DNA of 64,000 nucleotides. Origin: Caminicella sporogenes DSM 14501. GTDB taxonomy: Bacteria > Bacillota > Clostridia > Peptostreptococcales > Caminicellaceae. The stretch's first letter is position 1. Each line of letters starts with the position of its first letter. Location: positions 104,530 to 168,529 of the forward strand of contig NZ_FRAJ01000006.1 of the NCBI RefSeq assembly GCF_900142285.1, in the 5' to 3' direction. Shown in pieces: positions 38,127 through 46,270 of the stretch. The translations under genes and the position numbers were made by a program. Below the pieces are notes generated by a model. The model saw only the letters and a program-made list of their open reading frames with translations. It was not told where the DNA came from and did not search any database.

Positions 38127-39225
38127 AGAGGTTATTTCTAATAAACAGGGTATAGCGTTGATAACACTTTTTATAATGGGAAGTAGTTTGATATTAGGAA
38201 CAGGAACTAGTGCTGGAAGAGATGCTTGGATAGCTGAGATTATAGCAATACTGTTTGCAGTTCCTATAGTATGTGTATATGCTAGAATTCTTTATCTATT
38301 TCCACAAAAAGATTTAGTTGAAATAGTAGAAATAATATTTGGCAAATTTATAGGGAAAATTATAGCATTGTTATTTATATGGTTTTCATTTCATTTAGGA
38401 GCTCTAGTTTTAAGAAATTTTGGAGAGTTTATAACAAATGTATCTTTGCCTGAAACTCCTATAATTATTAGTATGTTGTTTATGATTATAGTATGTATAT
38501 GGGGAGTAAAAGAAGGTATAGAGGTACTTGGAAGATGGTCGAATTTAAATTTGATGATACTATTTATTCTTATAACTGTTACGATAATTCTTCTTGTACC
38601 TAATATGAAAATAGATAATATTTTACCCATATTGTCTAGAGGATTTAAGCCTGTTTTCAAAGGTGCTTTTTCAGTTTTTTCTTTTCCATTTGCTGAAACG
38701 GTAGTATTTTTATTATTTTTTTCATCTGTTGATAACAAGTCATCATATAAAATATATTTAACTGGATTGATATTAGGTGGAATTATTATTTTTGCTACTT
38801 CTTTTTCGGAATTGTTGGTATTTGGAGAAAAAGAATATGTTTCTTTCTTGTTTCCTTCTTACAAAGCTGTAGGCAGGATAAAAATAAGTGATTTTATTCA
38901 AAGTCTTGAAATAATTGTATCTATATCATTTTTAGCAGGAGGATTTATAAAAATATCTATGTGCTTATTAGCATCTTGTAAGGGAATAACAAAATTATTT
39001 GGCTTTAATGATTACAGGTTTATAGTAGTTCCTATGTCTTTACTTATGATTAATTTATCATACTTAATATATGACAGTACAAATGAAATGTTTAAGTGGG
39101 CTTTTGAGATTTATGGTTTTTATGCACTGCCGTTTCAAGTGATACTTCCTATATTTATATTAATATGTGCAGAATTTAAAAAGAGAAAAAAAGATTATAT
39201 AATTAACATTAATAGAACAAAATAA
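38119..39225 (+). CDS. Spore germination permease, GerB family, second copy
   Basis: A 368-residue paralogue of the preceding protein, of identical length and with the same blocks (GVKEGIEVLGRW, GAFSVFSFPFAE, ITKLFGFNDYRFIVVPMS). The TTG at 38119 lies within the end of the first copy, behind GGAGGAAA, so the two are translationally coupled. Equal length and shared motifs point to a tandem duplication, with divergence in the helices likely to bind germinant. Last gene of the operon. Confidence 0.92.
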   Translation: MNREVISNKQGIALITLFIMGSSLILGTGTSAGRDAWIAEIIAILFAVPIVCVYARILYLFPQKDLVEIVEIIFGKFIGKIIALLFIWFSFHLGALVLRNFGEFITNVSLPETPIIISMLFMIIVCIWGVKEGIEVLGRWSNLNLMILFILITVTIILLVPNMKIDNILPILSRGFKPVFKGAFSVFSFPFAETVVFLLFFSSVDNKSSYKIYLTGLILGGIIIFATSFSELLVFGEKEYVSFLFPSYKAVGRIKISDFIQSLEIIVSISFLAGGFIKISMCLLASCKGITKLFGFNDYRFIVVPMSLLMINLSYLIYDSTNEMFKWAFEIYGFYALPFQVILPIFILICAEFKKRKKDYIININRTK

Positions 39226-39227
39226 AT

Positions 39228-39246
39228 AAGGCGTTAAAAACGCCTT
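39228..39246 (+). terminator. Bidirectional terminator after the ger operon
   Basis: AAGGCGTT pairs with AACGCCTT around AAA. It lies between the ger operon and the convergent queT gene; the T runs are short. Confidence 0.75.
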
Positions 39247-39249
39247 TGA

Positions 39250-39720
39250 TTAATTGAAAATCTTTTTTTTATATTTTTCTAAAATAGACATTAGAGGATA
39301 ACCTAATCCATAACATGCTATAATTTGTCCTACTGATACATATGCCATTAACAATATAAGGGGAAGAGGTATACCATAAGCATATTTAAGTAGAAGTCCT
39401 ATTATAATTCCATTTACGATTACAGGTGGCAGTGGTACTAGCCATTTTTTTGGCATTTTATAGGATAAATATGCTGCAATAAGAGAAGCAAGACTTCCAA
39501 ATATAATATCTAAAATTCCTACAGGACTTAAAAGGTTAGCTATAAGGCATCCTACGAACAATCCAAGAATTGCAGCAGGAGTAAAGTAAGGTAGTATAGT
39601 TAGTGCTTCAGATATTCTAATTTGTATTTCTCCATAGCTTATAGGAGCAAAAACTATAGTTAAAACTGCATATATGGCAGCAATTACTGATGCTTGTATG
39701 AGAAATTTAGTATTTTTCAT
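39250..39720 (-). CDS. queT: QueT-type transporter for a queuosine precursor
   Basis: A 156-residue membrane protein with about five helices. The start NTKFLIQASVIAAIYAVLT and the block APISYGEIQIRISEALTILPYFTP are diagnostic for QueT, the substrate-binding (S) component of an energy-coupling-factor importer. It probably takes up preQ1 or queuine. GGAGGT stands ahead of the ATG at 39720. A preQ1 riboswitch is often found upstream of this gene; I looked for one and did not see it. Confidence 0.88.
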   Translation of the reverse strand: MKNTKFLIQASVIAAIYAVLTIVFAPISYGEIQIRISEALTILPYFTPAAILGLFVGCLIANLLSPVGILDIIFGSLASLIAAYLSYKMPKKWLVPLPPVIVNGIIIGLLLKYAYGIPLPLILLMAYVSVGQIIACYGLGYPLMSILEKYKKKIFN

Positions 39721-39767
39721 TAGGATACCTCCTCAAAATAATTTTTTTGTATGTACAAAACAAATTA

Positions 39768-39796
39768 ATTATAACATTATTGTTTTTAATTGACTA
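39768..39796 (-). promoter_or_regulatory. Possible promoter of queT
   Basis: On the minus strand a perfect TATAAT (39773-39768) lies 17 bases after TAGTCA, which is a weak -35 element. Confidence 0.4.
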
Positions 39797-39867
39797 GGCA
39801 GATGTATTTAGGTTGTTATAATATATTATTGACAAGATATGCAAAATTTAAAGAAGGAGGGAAAATT

Positions 39868-40263
39868 ATGCTTAAATTACTTAATTTAAAGACTAATAAA
39901 CATATGGAATTGATTGATATAACGAGTGAAATAGAAAATATAGTTAAAAAATCTGGTGTTAAAAATGGAATATGTACAGTATATATTCCACATACTACAG
40001 CTGGAATAACAATCAACGAAAATGCAGACCCTGATGTAAAGAAGGATATGGTTATGGAGCTTAATAAAATCGTTCCATTAGAAGATAATTATAGACATAT
40101 AGAAGGAAATTCGGCTGCACATATTAAAGCAAGTATTATGGGATTTTCTCAGACAGTTATTATTGAAGAAGGAAGACTTTTATTAGGAACTTGGCAGGGA
40201 ATATATTTTTGTGAATTTGATGGACCAAGAAATAGAAAAGTTTATGTAAAGATTATAAAATAG
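39868..40263 (+). CDS. YjbQ/UPF0047 family protein
   Basis: A 131-residue protein of the YjbQ family, a trimeric beta fold. Conserved blocks are YIPHTTAGITINENADPDV and HIEGNSAAHIKASIMG, with GTWQGIYFCEFDGPR.R at the end; the His residues line a probable metal site. Some members show weak thiamine-phosphate synthase activity, but the real role is not settled. ATG 39868 follows AAGGAGGG; an upstream in-frame ATG at 39790 has none. Confidence 0.9.
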   Translation: MLKLLNLKTNKHMELIDITSEIENIVKKSGVKNGICTVYIPHTTAGITINENADPDVKKDMVMELNKIVPLEDNYRHIEGNSAAHIKASIMGFSQTVIIEEGRLLLGTWQGIYFCEFDGPRNRKVYVKIIK

Positions 40264-40307
40264 GAATTGTCTAGTATATATACATTTTTAATAAACTAAA
40301 AAAATTA

Positions 40308-40362
40308 AAGTTAAAAGTTAAGAGTTGTTAAGGTTAAAATTACAACTCTCAACTTTTAACTT
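40308..40362. repeat. Long AT-rich inverted repeat
   Basis: Arms of 21 bases (40308-40328 and 40342-40362) with one mismatch, spacer 13. The phrase is made of AAGTTAAAAG/AAGAGTTGT units. It lies between convergent genes and could act as a terminator for both. A related, less regular phrase (AGTTAAGAATTGAGAG) lies near 42003, so a small mobile repeat is also possible. Confidence 0.75.
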
Positions 40363-40434
40363 ATATAACTTTATGATTTTGAAATTAAATATATATTTAA
40401 TATTATATTAATTTTGATTAAGATAAAAAATATT

Positions 40435-41823
40435 TTATTTTGCTAATTCATATAATGCATGGGCATATATTTTTGTAATTTTAATTAAATTTTCAATGGA
40501 TATATATTCATCTCTTTGATGAGCAAGTTCTGGTTCGCCCGGGAATAGAGGACCGAAGGCAACGGCATTTTTTATTGCTCTAGCATAAGTTCCTCCACCT
40601 ATAGTTATTGGTTCTCTTTCATCCCCAGTGAAATCTTTGTATACATTCATAAGTTTTTTAATTAAATCGTGGTCTTTTGGGATATAAATTGGTGCCATAT
40701 GTTCATGTAAATTTAGTACTATTCCTGTATCTATTAATTCCTTTTCTATTCCAGTAAGAACATCATCTTGAGTGTTAGTTATAGGGTATCTGACATTTAC
40801 GGATAATTTTACTCTATTTTCATTTAAGTCTATAATACCTACATTAAATATTAATTTTCCAGATTCTTCATCTTCAAATCCACATCCTATGGATTGTCCA
40901 TAATATTCCATACCTATTTTATCATTATAAAATTTTATAAAATCAGCTATTTCTCCTTTAGATAAGTTTAATGTACCTAGAAATACTATAAGTTGAGAAA
41001 TTGCGTTTTGACCTGATTCTGGAAGGCTGCCATGGGCTGATATGCCAAATGATTTGATTATTTTCTTATTATTATTTTCAATTAATTCAAGTTTTACATT
41101 ATTTTCTTTGGTGTATTTGTCTATTTTTTCTTTTAATGATTCATTATAAATTAAATGAGCTTCACAGTAATCAGGAACCATATTTGGTCTATTGCCACCT
41201 TTAATTTTTATTATTTTTACTCCATTATTATCACTATTTTTTTGAAAGTTTTTATTTAAATCAAAAATGAGAATACCTTTTTCACCGTTGATTGCTGGAA
41301 AATCAGCATCTGGAGTAAATGCTAAATCGGGAGCTTTTTCATGTTTTAAATAATATTCTATACCTTTCCACCCACTTTCTTCATCAGTTCCGAATATAAT
41401 ACGAATTTTTTTATTTAATTTAATGCCTGAATCTTTTAGAGCTTTCATTGCATAAAGAGCAGCTATAGCAGGACCTTTATCATCTATTGCTCCTCTACCA
41501 TATATTTTGCCATCATGTATTTCACTGCCATATGGAGGGTATGTCCAATTATCACCTTCTGGAACAACATCGAGATGGACTAATATACCTACTACTTCAT
41601 CACCATTTCCAAATTCAGCATGACCAGCATAATTATCTATATTTTTAGTTTTGAAGCCAAAACTTTTAGAGAGGTTTAAAGCGTATTGAAGACATTTATA
41701 AATTCCTTCACCAAATGGCATATTTTCCTTTGGCTCATCTTTAACGCTTTTTATTCTTATTATTTCTTGTGTAGATTTAATGATTTCATCTTTCATTTTT
41801 TCAATTCTTTCATTGAGATTCAC
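40435..41823 (-). CDS. pepV: Dipeptidase PepV, M20 family
   Basis: A 462-residue zinc dipeptidase with broad specificity. Metal-binding blocks: VGILVHLDVVPEGDNW (near 78) and YGRGAIDDKGPAIAAL (near 109), then GTDEESGWKG (catalytic Glu) and, near the end, GGGTYARAIKNAVAFGP. A lid domain lies between about 175 and 375. GTG 41823, seven bases after AAGGAGG, is the start. Single-gene unit. Confidence 0.92.
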   Translation of the reverse strand: MNLNERIEKMKDEIIKSTQEIIRIKSVKDEPKENMPFGEGIYKCLQYALNLSKSFGFKTKNIDNYAGHAEFGNGDEVVGILVHLDVVPEGDNWTYPPYGSEIHDGKIYGRGAIDDKGPAIAALYAMKALKDSGIKLNKKIRIIFGTDEESGWKGIEYYLKHEKAPDLAFTPDADFPAINGEKGILIFDLNKNFQKNSDNNGVKIIKIKGGNRPNMVPDYCEAHLIYNESLKEKIDKYTKENNVKLELIENNNKKIIKSFGISAHGSLPESGQNAISQLIVFLGTLNLSKGEIADFIKFYNDKIGMEYYGQSIGCGFEDEESGKLIFNVGIIDLNENRVKLSVNVRYPITNTQDDVLTGIEKELIDTGIVLNLHEHMAPIYIPKDHDLIKKLMNVYKDFTGDEREPITIGGGTYARAIKNAVAFGPLFPGEPELAHQRDEYISIENLIKITKIYAHALYELAK

Positions 41824-42115
41824 TTAAATTCCTCCTTGTAAGAAAAATTTTGAAGATTTTGTTTTATAATACTTCAATTTGGAATAATTTTCAAGGATAT
41901 AGGTTTGATTTTATATTAAAATGTATTAAAATATTATTATAGTCATTATTAGATAGGTAATATATAAGTTAAACAAATTAATGAAAAAATATTATTATAT
42001 CAGTTAAGAATTGAGAGTTTTTAAAGAACTTTAAGTTATTTAAAAGTTTGACTTTAAAACTTGCAACTTGTAACCAACAATATATAAATAAAGTATAAAT
42101 GTTTAGGAGAGAGCT

Positions 42116-42676
42116 ATGTATACTTTAGAAGAATTAAAGCAAATAACTCATAAATGTAGAAGATGTAGATTATGTAGAGGAAGAAATAATGTAGTTTTTG
42201 GTGAGGGAAATCCAGAAGCTGTAATTATGTTTATAGGAGAAGGTCCGGGTTACAATGAAGATGTGATGGGACGACCATTTGTAGGGGCAGCAGGAAAGCT
42301 CCTTACGAAAGCAATTCAAGGTATTGGCTTTAAAAGAGAAGAAATTTATATAGCCAATATTGTAAAATGTAGACCGCCTAATAATAGAAATCCAAGAGAA
42401 GATGAAATAAATGCTTGTATACCGTATTTGAGGTGGCAGGTTAAAATCATAAGACCGAAGATTATAGTATGCCTTGGAGCAGTTTCTGCAAGAAGTATAA
42501 TAGATAAAAATTTTAGTATAACTCGTGAAAGAGGTATATGGATAGAAAGAAAAGGATATTTTATAATGCCTACTTTTCATCCAGCAGCTCTTCTTAGAGA
42601 TGTAAAGAAGAAAAGACCATTTTGGGAAGATATGAAGAAAGTAAGGGAAAAGTATTATGAAATAATTTCTGATTGA
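42116..42676 (+). CDS. Uracil-DNA glycosylase, family 4 (iron-sulfur type)
   Basis: A 186-residue DNA-repair enzyme that removes uracil. Cys14 and Cys17 (with Cys20 nearby) at the N-terminus and two further Cys, in CIPYLRW and IVCLGA, would bind the [4Fe-4S] cluster of family 4. The active-site blocks are GEGPGYNEDVMGRPFVGAAGKLL and, near the C-terminus, MPTFHPAALLRD. AGGAGAG precedes the ATG at 42116. Family 4 enzymes are common in thermophiles and many Firmicutes. Confidence 0.93.
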   Translation: MYTLEELKQITHKCRRCRLCRGRNNVVFGEGNPEAVIMFIGEGPGYNEDVMGRPFVGAAGKLLTKAIQGIGFKREEIYIANIVKCRPPNNRNPREDEINACIPYLRWQVKIIRPKIIVCLGAVSARSIIDKNFSITRERGIWIERKGYFIMPTFHPAALLRDVKKKRPFWEDMKKVREKYYEIISD

Positions 42677-43056
42677 TATTAATTATATATTTTTTAAACA
42701 TTTTGAAAAGCAATTGGTGCAAAGCTAGAGGTTAAAGTTCGGATTTATAATGAAGTGCTTTGCACCTTGGAAAAAAATTTTTCATTCTATCTAATATATT
42801 CAAGTGTAGATGTATTCATTTCTATTGTTATACATTTCTTTAAGCATTTAAATGTTTTAGAATATTATAAAGTCATTTCTTTATTGTAATTGTGTTTCCC
42901 ATTAAATTAAGCAGCAGGTAATTATTTTGATGAGTTTTATTTATAAAATATTTTTATAATAAAGTAAAAGTTATTGGAGAATTTTATTTTTATTTTGTCT
43001 AAATGTATGTTATATATTATATTGTGTTAAACATTTGACAAAAGGAGGAGCTTTCA
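42677..43056. other. Intergenic stretch with one structured element
   Basis: 380 bases without a credible gene. It holds the hairpin at 42716-42766 described separately. The rest is AT-rich. The end has AAAGGAGGAGC, the ribosome binding site of the next gene. Confidence 0.4.
42716..42766. repeat. 10-bp inverted repeat with a 31-base loop
   Basis: GGTGCAAAGC (42716-42725) and GCTTTGCACC (42757-42766) match perfectly. The stem is GC-richer than its surroundings. No T run follows at once, so a simple terminator is unlikely; it could be a small structured RNA, an operator pair or a mobile-element scar. Confidence 0.6.
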
Positions 43057-43521
43057 TTGAAGAAGGAAGTGAGTATTAAAAAAATTAGAAATGATGCAGA
43101 AGAATTATTTAGAAAAGGGGATTTTTACTGTTCAGAAGCAGTTGTCAGTTCAATAAAAAATAATTTTGAAATTGACATGCCAGATGAAATGATAGCAATG
43201 GCTTCAGGTTTTCCTATTGGTATAGGAAAGTCAAAATGTGTATGTGGAGCAGTATCTGGTGGCATTTTAACAATTGGATATTTTTTTGGAAGAACAAAAG
43301 GCGGAGACTCAAAGGTTCAAAAAACTCTTCAACTAGCTAATGAATTACAACAAAGCTTTAGAGATAATCATGGTTGCTTATGCTGTCATGTTCATACAAG
43401 GGGAATGGATATGGCTTCAGGAGAGCATAAAAAGCAGTGTATTTCTTTTACTGGAGAGGTAGCTCAAAAAGCTGCTGAAATAATAGTAAGAGAGCTTAAT
43501 ATAAAAAATATTGATGAATAA
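43057..43521 (+). CDS. C_GCAxxG_C_C family redox protein
   Basis: A 154-residue protein with the conserved cysteine pattern that names the family: YCSEAVV near 29, CVCGAVSGGIL near 62-72 (GCAxxG variant), and CLCCHVH near 108. These probably bind a metal or cluster; members are often close to oxidoreductases, and the function is not established. TTG 43057 follows AAAGGAGGAGC. It lies 14 bases before the transporter gene, so the two are co-transcribed. Confidence 0.88.
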   Translation: MKKEVSIKKIRNDAEELFRKGDFYCSEAVVSSIKNNFEIDMPDEMIAMASGFPIGIGKSKCVCGAVSGGILTIGYFFGRTKGGDSKVQKTLQLANELQQSFRDNHGCLCCHVHTRGMDMASGEHKKQCISFTGEVAQKAAEIIVRELNIKNIDE

Positions 43522-43535
43522 TAAGAGGTGAAGAG

Positions 43536-44486
43536 GTGAAAAGTAGAATAATAAAAAAAATACCTTTACCTATTGCTGGATTGATGTTAGCCTTAGCAGC
43601 AATGGGGAATTTAATATTATCTTATGGTATTGTTTATAAAAATATTTTTGGTATCTTATCGTTTGTAATCTTTATACTTCTTGTTTTGAAGATGGGAATT
43701 TATAGAAAAGATATTGTTGAAGACCTTAAAAATCCCGTTATCGCAAGTGTTTTCCCTACTTTTTCTATGGGAATAATGATTTTGTCTACTTATATTAAAC
43801 CGCATTTGCCTTATGTGGCTTATGGCATTTGGATTTTAGCTTTAGTAATTCATTTTTCTTTAATAATTTATTTTACAAAGAAATTTATTTTTAATTTTGA
43901 TATTAAAAAAGTTTTTCCAAGTTATTTTGTAGTTTATGTTGGTATTGTGGTAGGTAGTGTTACTTCATCTGCATATGATTTAAATTATATAGGAAGGTTA
44001 GTATTTTGGTTGGGGTTTGTAGCATACTTAATTTTATTACCTTTGGTAGTTTATAGGGTTTTTGCTGTTAAAGCAATTCAGGAACCCGTATTACCTACAA
44101 TTACAATTTTTACAGCACCTGCAAGTCTTTGTTTAGCAGGATATTTAAGTTCATTTGAGTCAAAAAATATGTTTATAATTTATTTTTTAACTATTTTGTC
44201 TTTAGCTATGTTTTTTTTAGTACTTTTATATATGCCTAAAATGTTAAAAATTAAATTTTATCCAAGCTATTCGGCTTTTACTTTTCCCTTTGTAATTAGT
44301 GCTATAGCTGTAAAAAAGTTATATAATTTTTTAGTTAATTTAGGGCAAACAATAGTAATTTTAAAATATGTAGTTGTATTTGAAACTTTATTGGCTGTTT
44401 TAATAGTAAGTTATGTTTTTGTTAGGTATTGTATTTTCATTTTAAGTAATAGACAAAGAAAAAGAAAAATTGAAGCTGCTTTATAA
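43536..44486 (+). CDS. TDT-family transporter (TehA/SLAC1-like)
   Basis: A 316-residue membrane protein with ten predicted helices. The N-terminus IPLPIAGLMLALAAMGNLI and the block PTITIFTAPASLCLAGYL are typical of the tellurite-resistance/dicarboxylate transporter family of anion channels and exporters. The start GTG 43536 has GAGGTG upstream. Likely substrates are dicarboxylates or small anions; not decidable from sequence. Ends before a long hairpin terminator. Confidence 0.87.
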   Translation: MKSRIIKKIPLPIAGLMLALAAMGNLILSYGIVYKNIFGILSFVIFILLVLKMGIYRKDIVEDLKNPVIASVFPTFSMGIMILSTYIKPHLPYVAYGIWILALVIHFSLIIYFTKKFIFNFDIKKVFPSYFVVYVGIVVGSVTSSAYDLNYIGRLVFWLGFVAYLILLPLVVYRVFAVKAIQEPVLPTITIFTAPASLCLAGYLSSFESKNMFIIYFLTILSLAMFFLVLLYMPKMLKIKFYPSYSAFTFPFVISAIAVKKLYNFLVNLGQTIVILKYVVVFETLLAVLIVSYVFVRYCIFILSNRQRKRKIEAAL

Positions 44487-44499
44487 ATTTTAAGATGTA

Positions 44500-44550
44500 A
44501 AAAACGCATTAGAAAGATAAAGTTTATCTTGTCTAATGCGTTTTTCTTTT
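44500..44550 (+). terminator. Bidirectional long-hairpin terminator
   Basis: Outer arms AAAAACGCATTAGA/TCTAATGCGTTTTT and an inner AAGATAAA stem form an almost continuous 21-pair hairpin between convergent genes, followed by CTTTT on the plus strand and by an A/T-rich stretch on the other. Confidence 0.92.
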
Positions 44551-44589
44551 AAATATTGGTTGTGTAATTAAATAATTGAATTTTAAAAA

Positions 44590-44991
44590 TTATTTTTTTA
44601 AATGAGGTAAAATTATTTTAATTATGTCTTTAAAAATAGAAATTTCTTTTTTTGAACACTTATTAATAAGTGAAATAAATTCTTGAAACTCATTTGTATA
44701 AGATTTGCTATAACTATCTTTTAAATAATCATTTTTTTCAATTTCTTTTACAAAATAATTCAGCTTTTCTTTATCTGAACCTTTCACCAGATAATCAATT
44801 GATATGTGAAGACATTCAGAAATTTTAAATAAAGTATTTAAGCTCATTTGTCTTTCGCCACGTTCAAGCTGTCCTATATATAGTGGGGAAAGTTCAACTA
44901 TTTCAGCAAATTTTTCCCTTGTTAATCCTAATTTTTCTCTTTCTTGTCTTATTCTTTCACCTATTGCTTTGTTGTCTATTTCGTTGTACAC
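44590..44991 (-). CDS. XRE-family transcriptional regulator
   Basis: A 133-residue regulator with an N-terminal helix-turn-helix (about 7-65): IGERIRQEREKLGLTREKFAEI, then GQLERGERQMSLNTLF. The C-terminal half (about 75-130) is helical and may serve for dimerisation or effector binding; it is not a Ser/Thr sensor fold I recognise. I set the start at GTG 44991 behind AAGGTGG; the upstream GTG (45003) overlaps that site. It is divergent from the minimal Spo0E-like gene at 45159, which it may control, as SinR/SlrR-like proteins control sporulation genes. Confidence 0.85.
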   Translation of the reverse strand: MYNEIDNKAIGERIRQEREKLGLTREKFAEIVELSPLYIGQLERGERQMSLNTLFKISECLHISIDYLVKGSDKEKLNYFVKEIEKNDYLKDSYSKSYTNEFQEFISLINKCSKKEISIFKDIIKIILPHLKK

Positions 44992-45158
44992 ATTTTCTCC
45001 CACCTTCTTATTAATCTGTTACTTAAACTCTATCGAAAAAATAAAATAATCTAAATAAGCTAATTGTATATATTTTTTGTTTGCAATTTGCCTATATTTG
45101 TTGTAAAATGTTTCTAGTAACAATTAAAGTTATAAAATATTTGGGAGATGTGAAGATA

Positions 45159-45296
45159 ATGGGAAAATTTAGAGATAGAATAAAAAACTTTTTAAAAAAC
45201 GATAAAGGTGATAAAGATTTAGATGAGATTTTGAAGATTAGTAAAAAATTAGACAAGCTTATAAGTAAATATATGGAAAAAGATAAAAATGAATAG
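45159..45296 (+). CDS. Minimal Spo0E-like protein (45 residues)
   Basis: ATG 45159 behind GGGAGATG opens 45 residues ending in KDLDEILKISKKLDKLISKYMEKDKNE. The SxxLDxLIxxYM pattern is the Spo0E signature helix. The usual first helix is replaced by a short basic stretch (GKFRDRIKNFLKN), so only half of the Spo0E hairpin is present. It could still dock on a response regulator as a phosphatase or a decoy. A longer in-frame reading from 45081 has no ribosome binding site. Confidence 0.65.
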   Translation: MGKFRDRIKNFLKNDKGDKDLDEILKISKKLDKLISKYMEKDKNE

Positions 45297-45363
45297 AGAA
45301 AATACTAATTAATTATGTGATTGTAGAAATTAATTTTTAATATCAAACAATTTATACGAAAAT

Positions 45364-46068
45364 TTATGAATTAGTGTTTATTTTGGCTTCAAAAATATAG
45401 CCAATACCTCTTATTGATTTTATATATTTTGGATTGGATTTATTGTCCTCTATTTTATGTCGCAGTCTTTTTACATATGTATTTACTGTATTTTCATCGT
45501 ATAATTCACTTTTCCATACATTGTTTAAAATTTGTTTTCTAGTTAGAACAGTGTGCACATTGTTTATAAAAAATAATAGTAAATTAAATTCAGTTGTTGA
45601 TAAGTTTATTTCTTTTCCATTTTTTAAGACTTTATGAGCATTTATGTGTATTTCGATATTGTCAAATTTGATTATATTTTTATTTGCATTAGGGTTAGAG
45701 TTGTTATATTCTTTATAGCGTCTTATATGTGCTTTTACTCTTGCTACAAGCTCTATTGGGTCGAAAGGTTTTGTTATATAGTCATCTGCACCAATTCCAA
45801 AACCTAATACTTTATCGTATTGACTTGATTTGGCACTTAAAAAGATTATAGGAATATTAGTTTTTTTTCTAATAATCTTGCATGTTTCCATTCCATCTAG
45901 ATTTTCCATATTTATATCTAATATAACTAATTTAATATCGCTATTAAGCTTTTCGATTGCTTCCTTACCGCTATAAGCAGAAACAACTTCTAAATTATTT
46001 ATTTTCATAAATTGACTTATCATATGAACGATTTTCTTTTCATCATCAACTACCATAATTTTATCCAC
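45364..46068 (-). CDS. Response regulator, OmpR/PhoB family
   Basis: A 234-residue regulator: receiver domain with acidic pair at 8-9, phosphoacceptor Asp51 (LVILDINM), Lys in YITKPFD, and a winged-helix domain with the end SIRGIGYIFE. GTG 46068 has AAGGGG about seven bases ahead. It is divergent from the yjiH gene; a kinase gene with a dCache domain is the gene beyond that, so the pair regulator/kinase probably brackets the carrier it controls. Confidence 0.9.
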   Translation of the reverse strand: MDKIMVVDDEKKIVHMISQFMKINNLEVVSAYSGKEAIEKLNSDIKLVILDINMENLDGMETCKIIRKKTNIPIIFLSAKSSQYDKVLGFGIGADDYITKPFDPIELVARVKAHIRRYKEYNNSNPNANKNIIKFDNIEIHINAHKVLKNGKEINLSTTEFNLLLFFINNVHTVLTRKQILNNVWKSELYDENTVNTYVKRLRHKIEDNKSNPKYIKSIRGIGYIFEAKINTNS

Positions 46069-46270
46069 AAAAATTACCCCTTAAACTAATATTTGCTTTA
46101 AATATATATATAAAACTTTGAAATTTTGCATTTTAAATGAATATACATTAAATATTATGACAATTTTATGACAGTTTCATATAAATATATAGAACTTTCA
46201 GATTATTAAATATATTATGTTATATAATAATTGTATAATAAATAATTTAATATATAAAGGGGGTTTTTAT

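Noticed and set aside
39721..39867. A preQ1 riboswitch for queT
   Set aside because: I looked on the minus strand for the C-rich loop and A-rich tail of the preQ1-I motif and did not find them.
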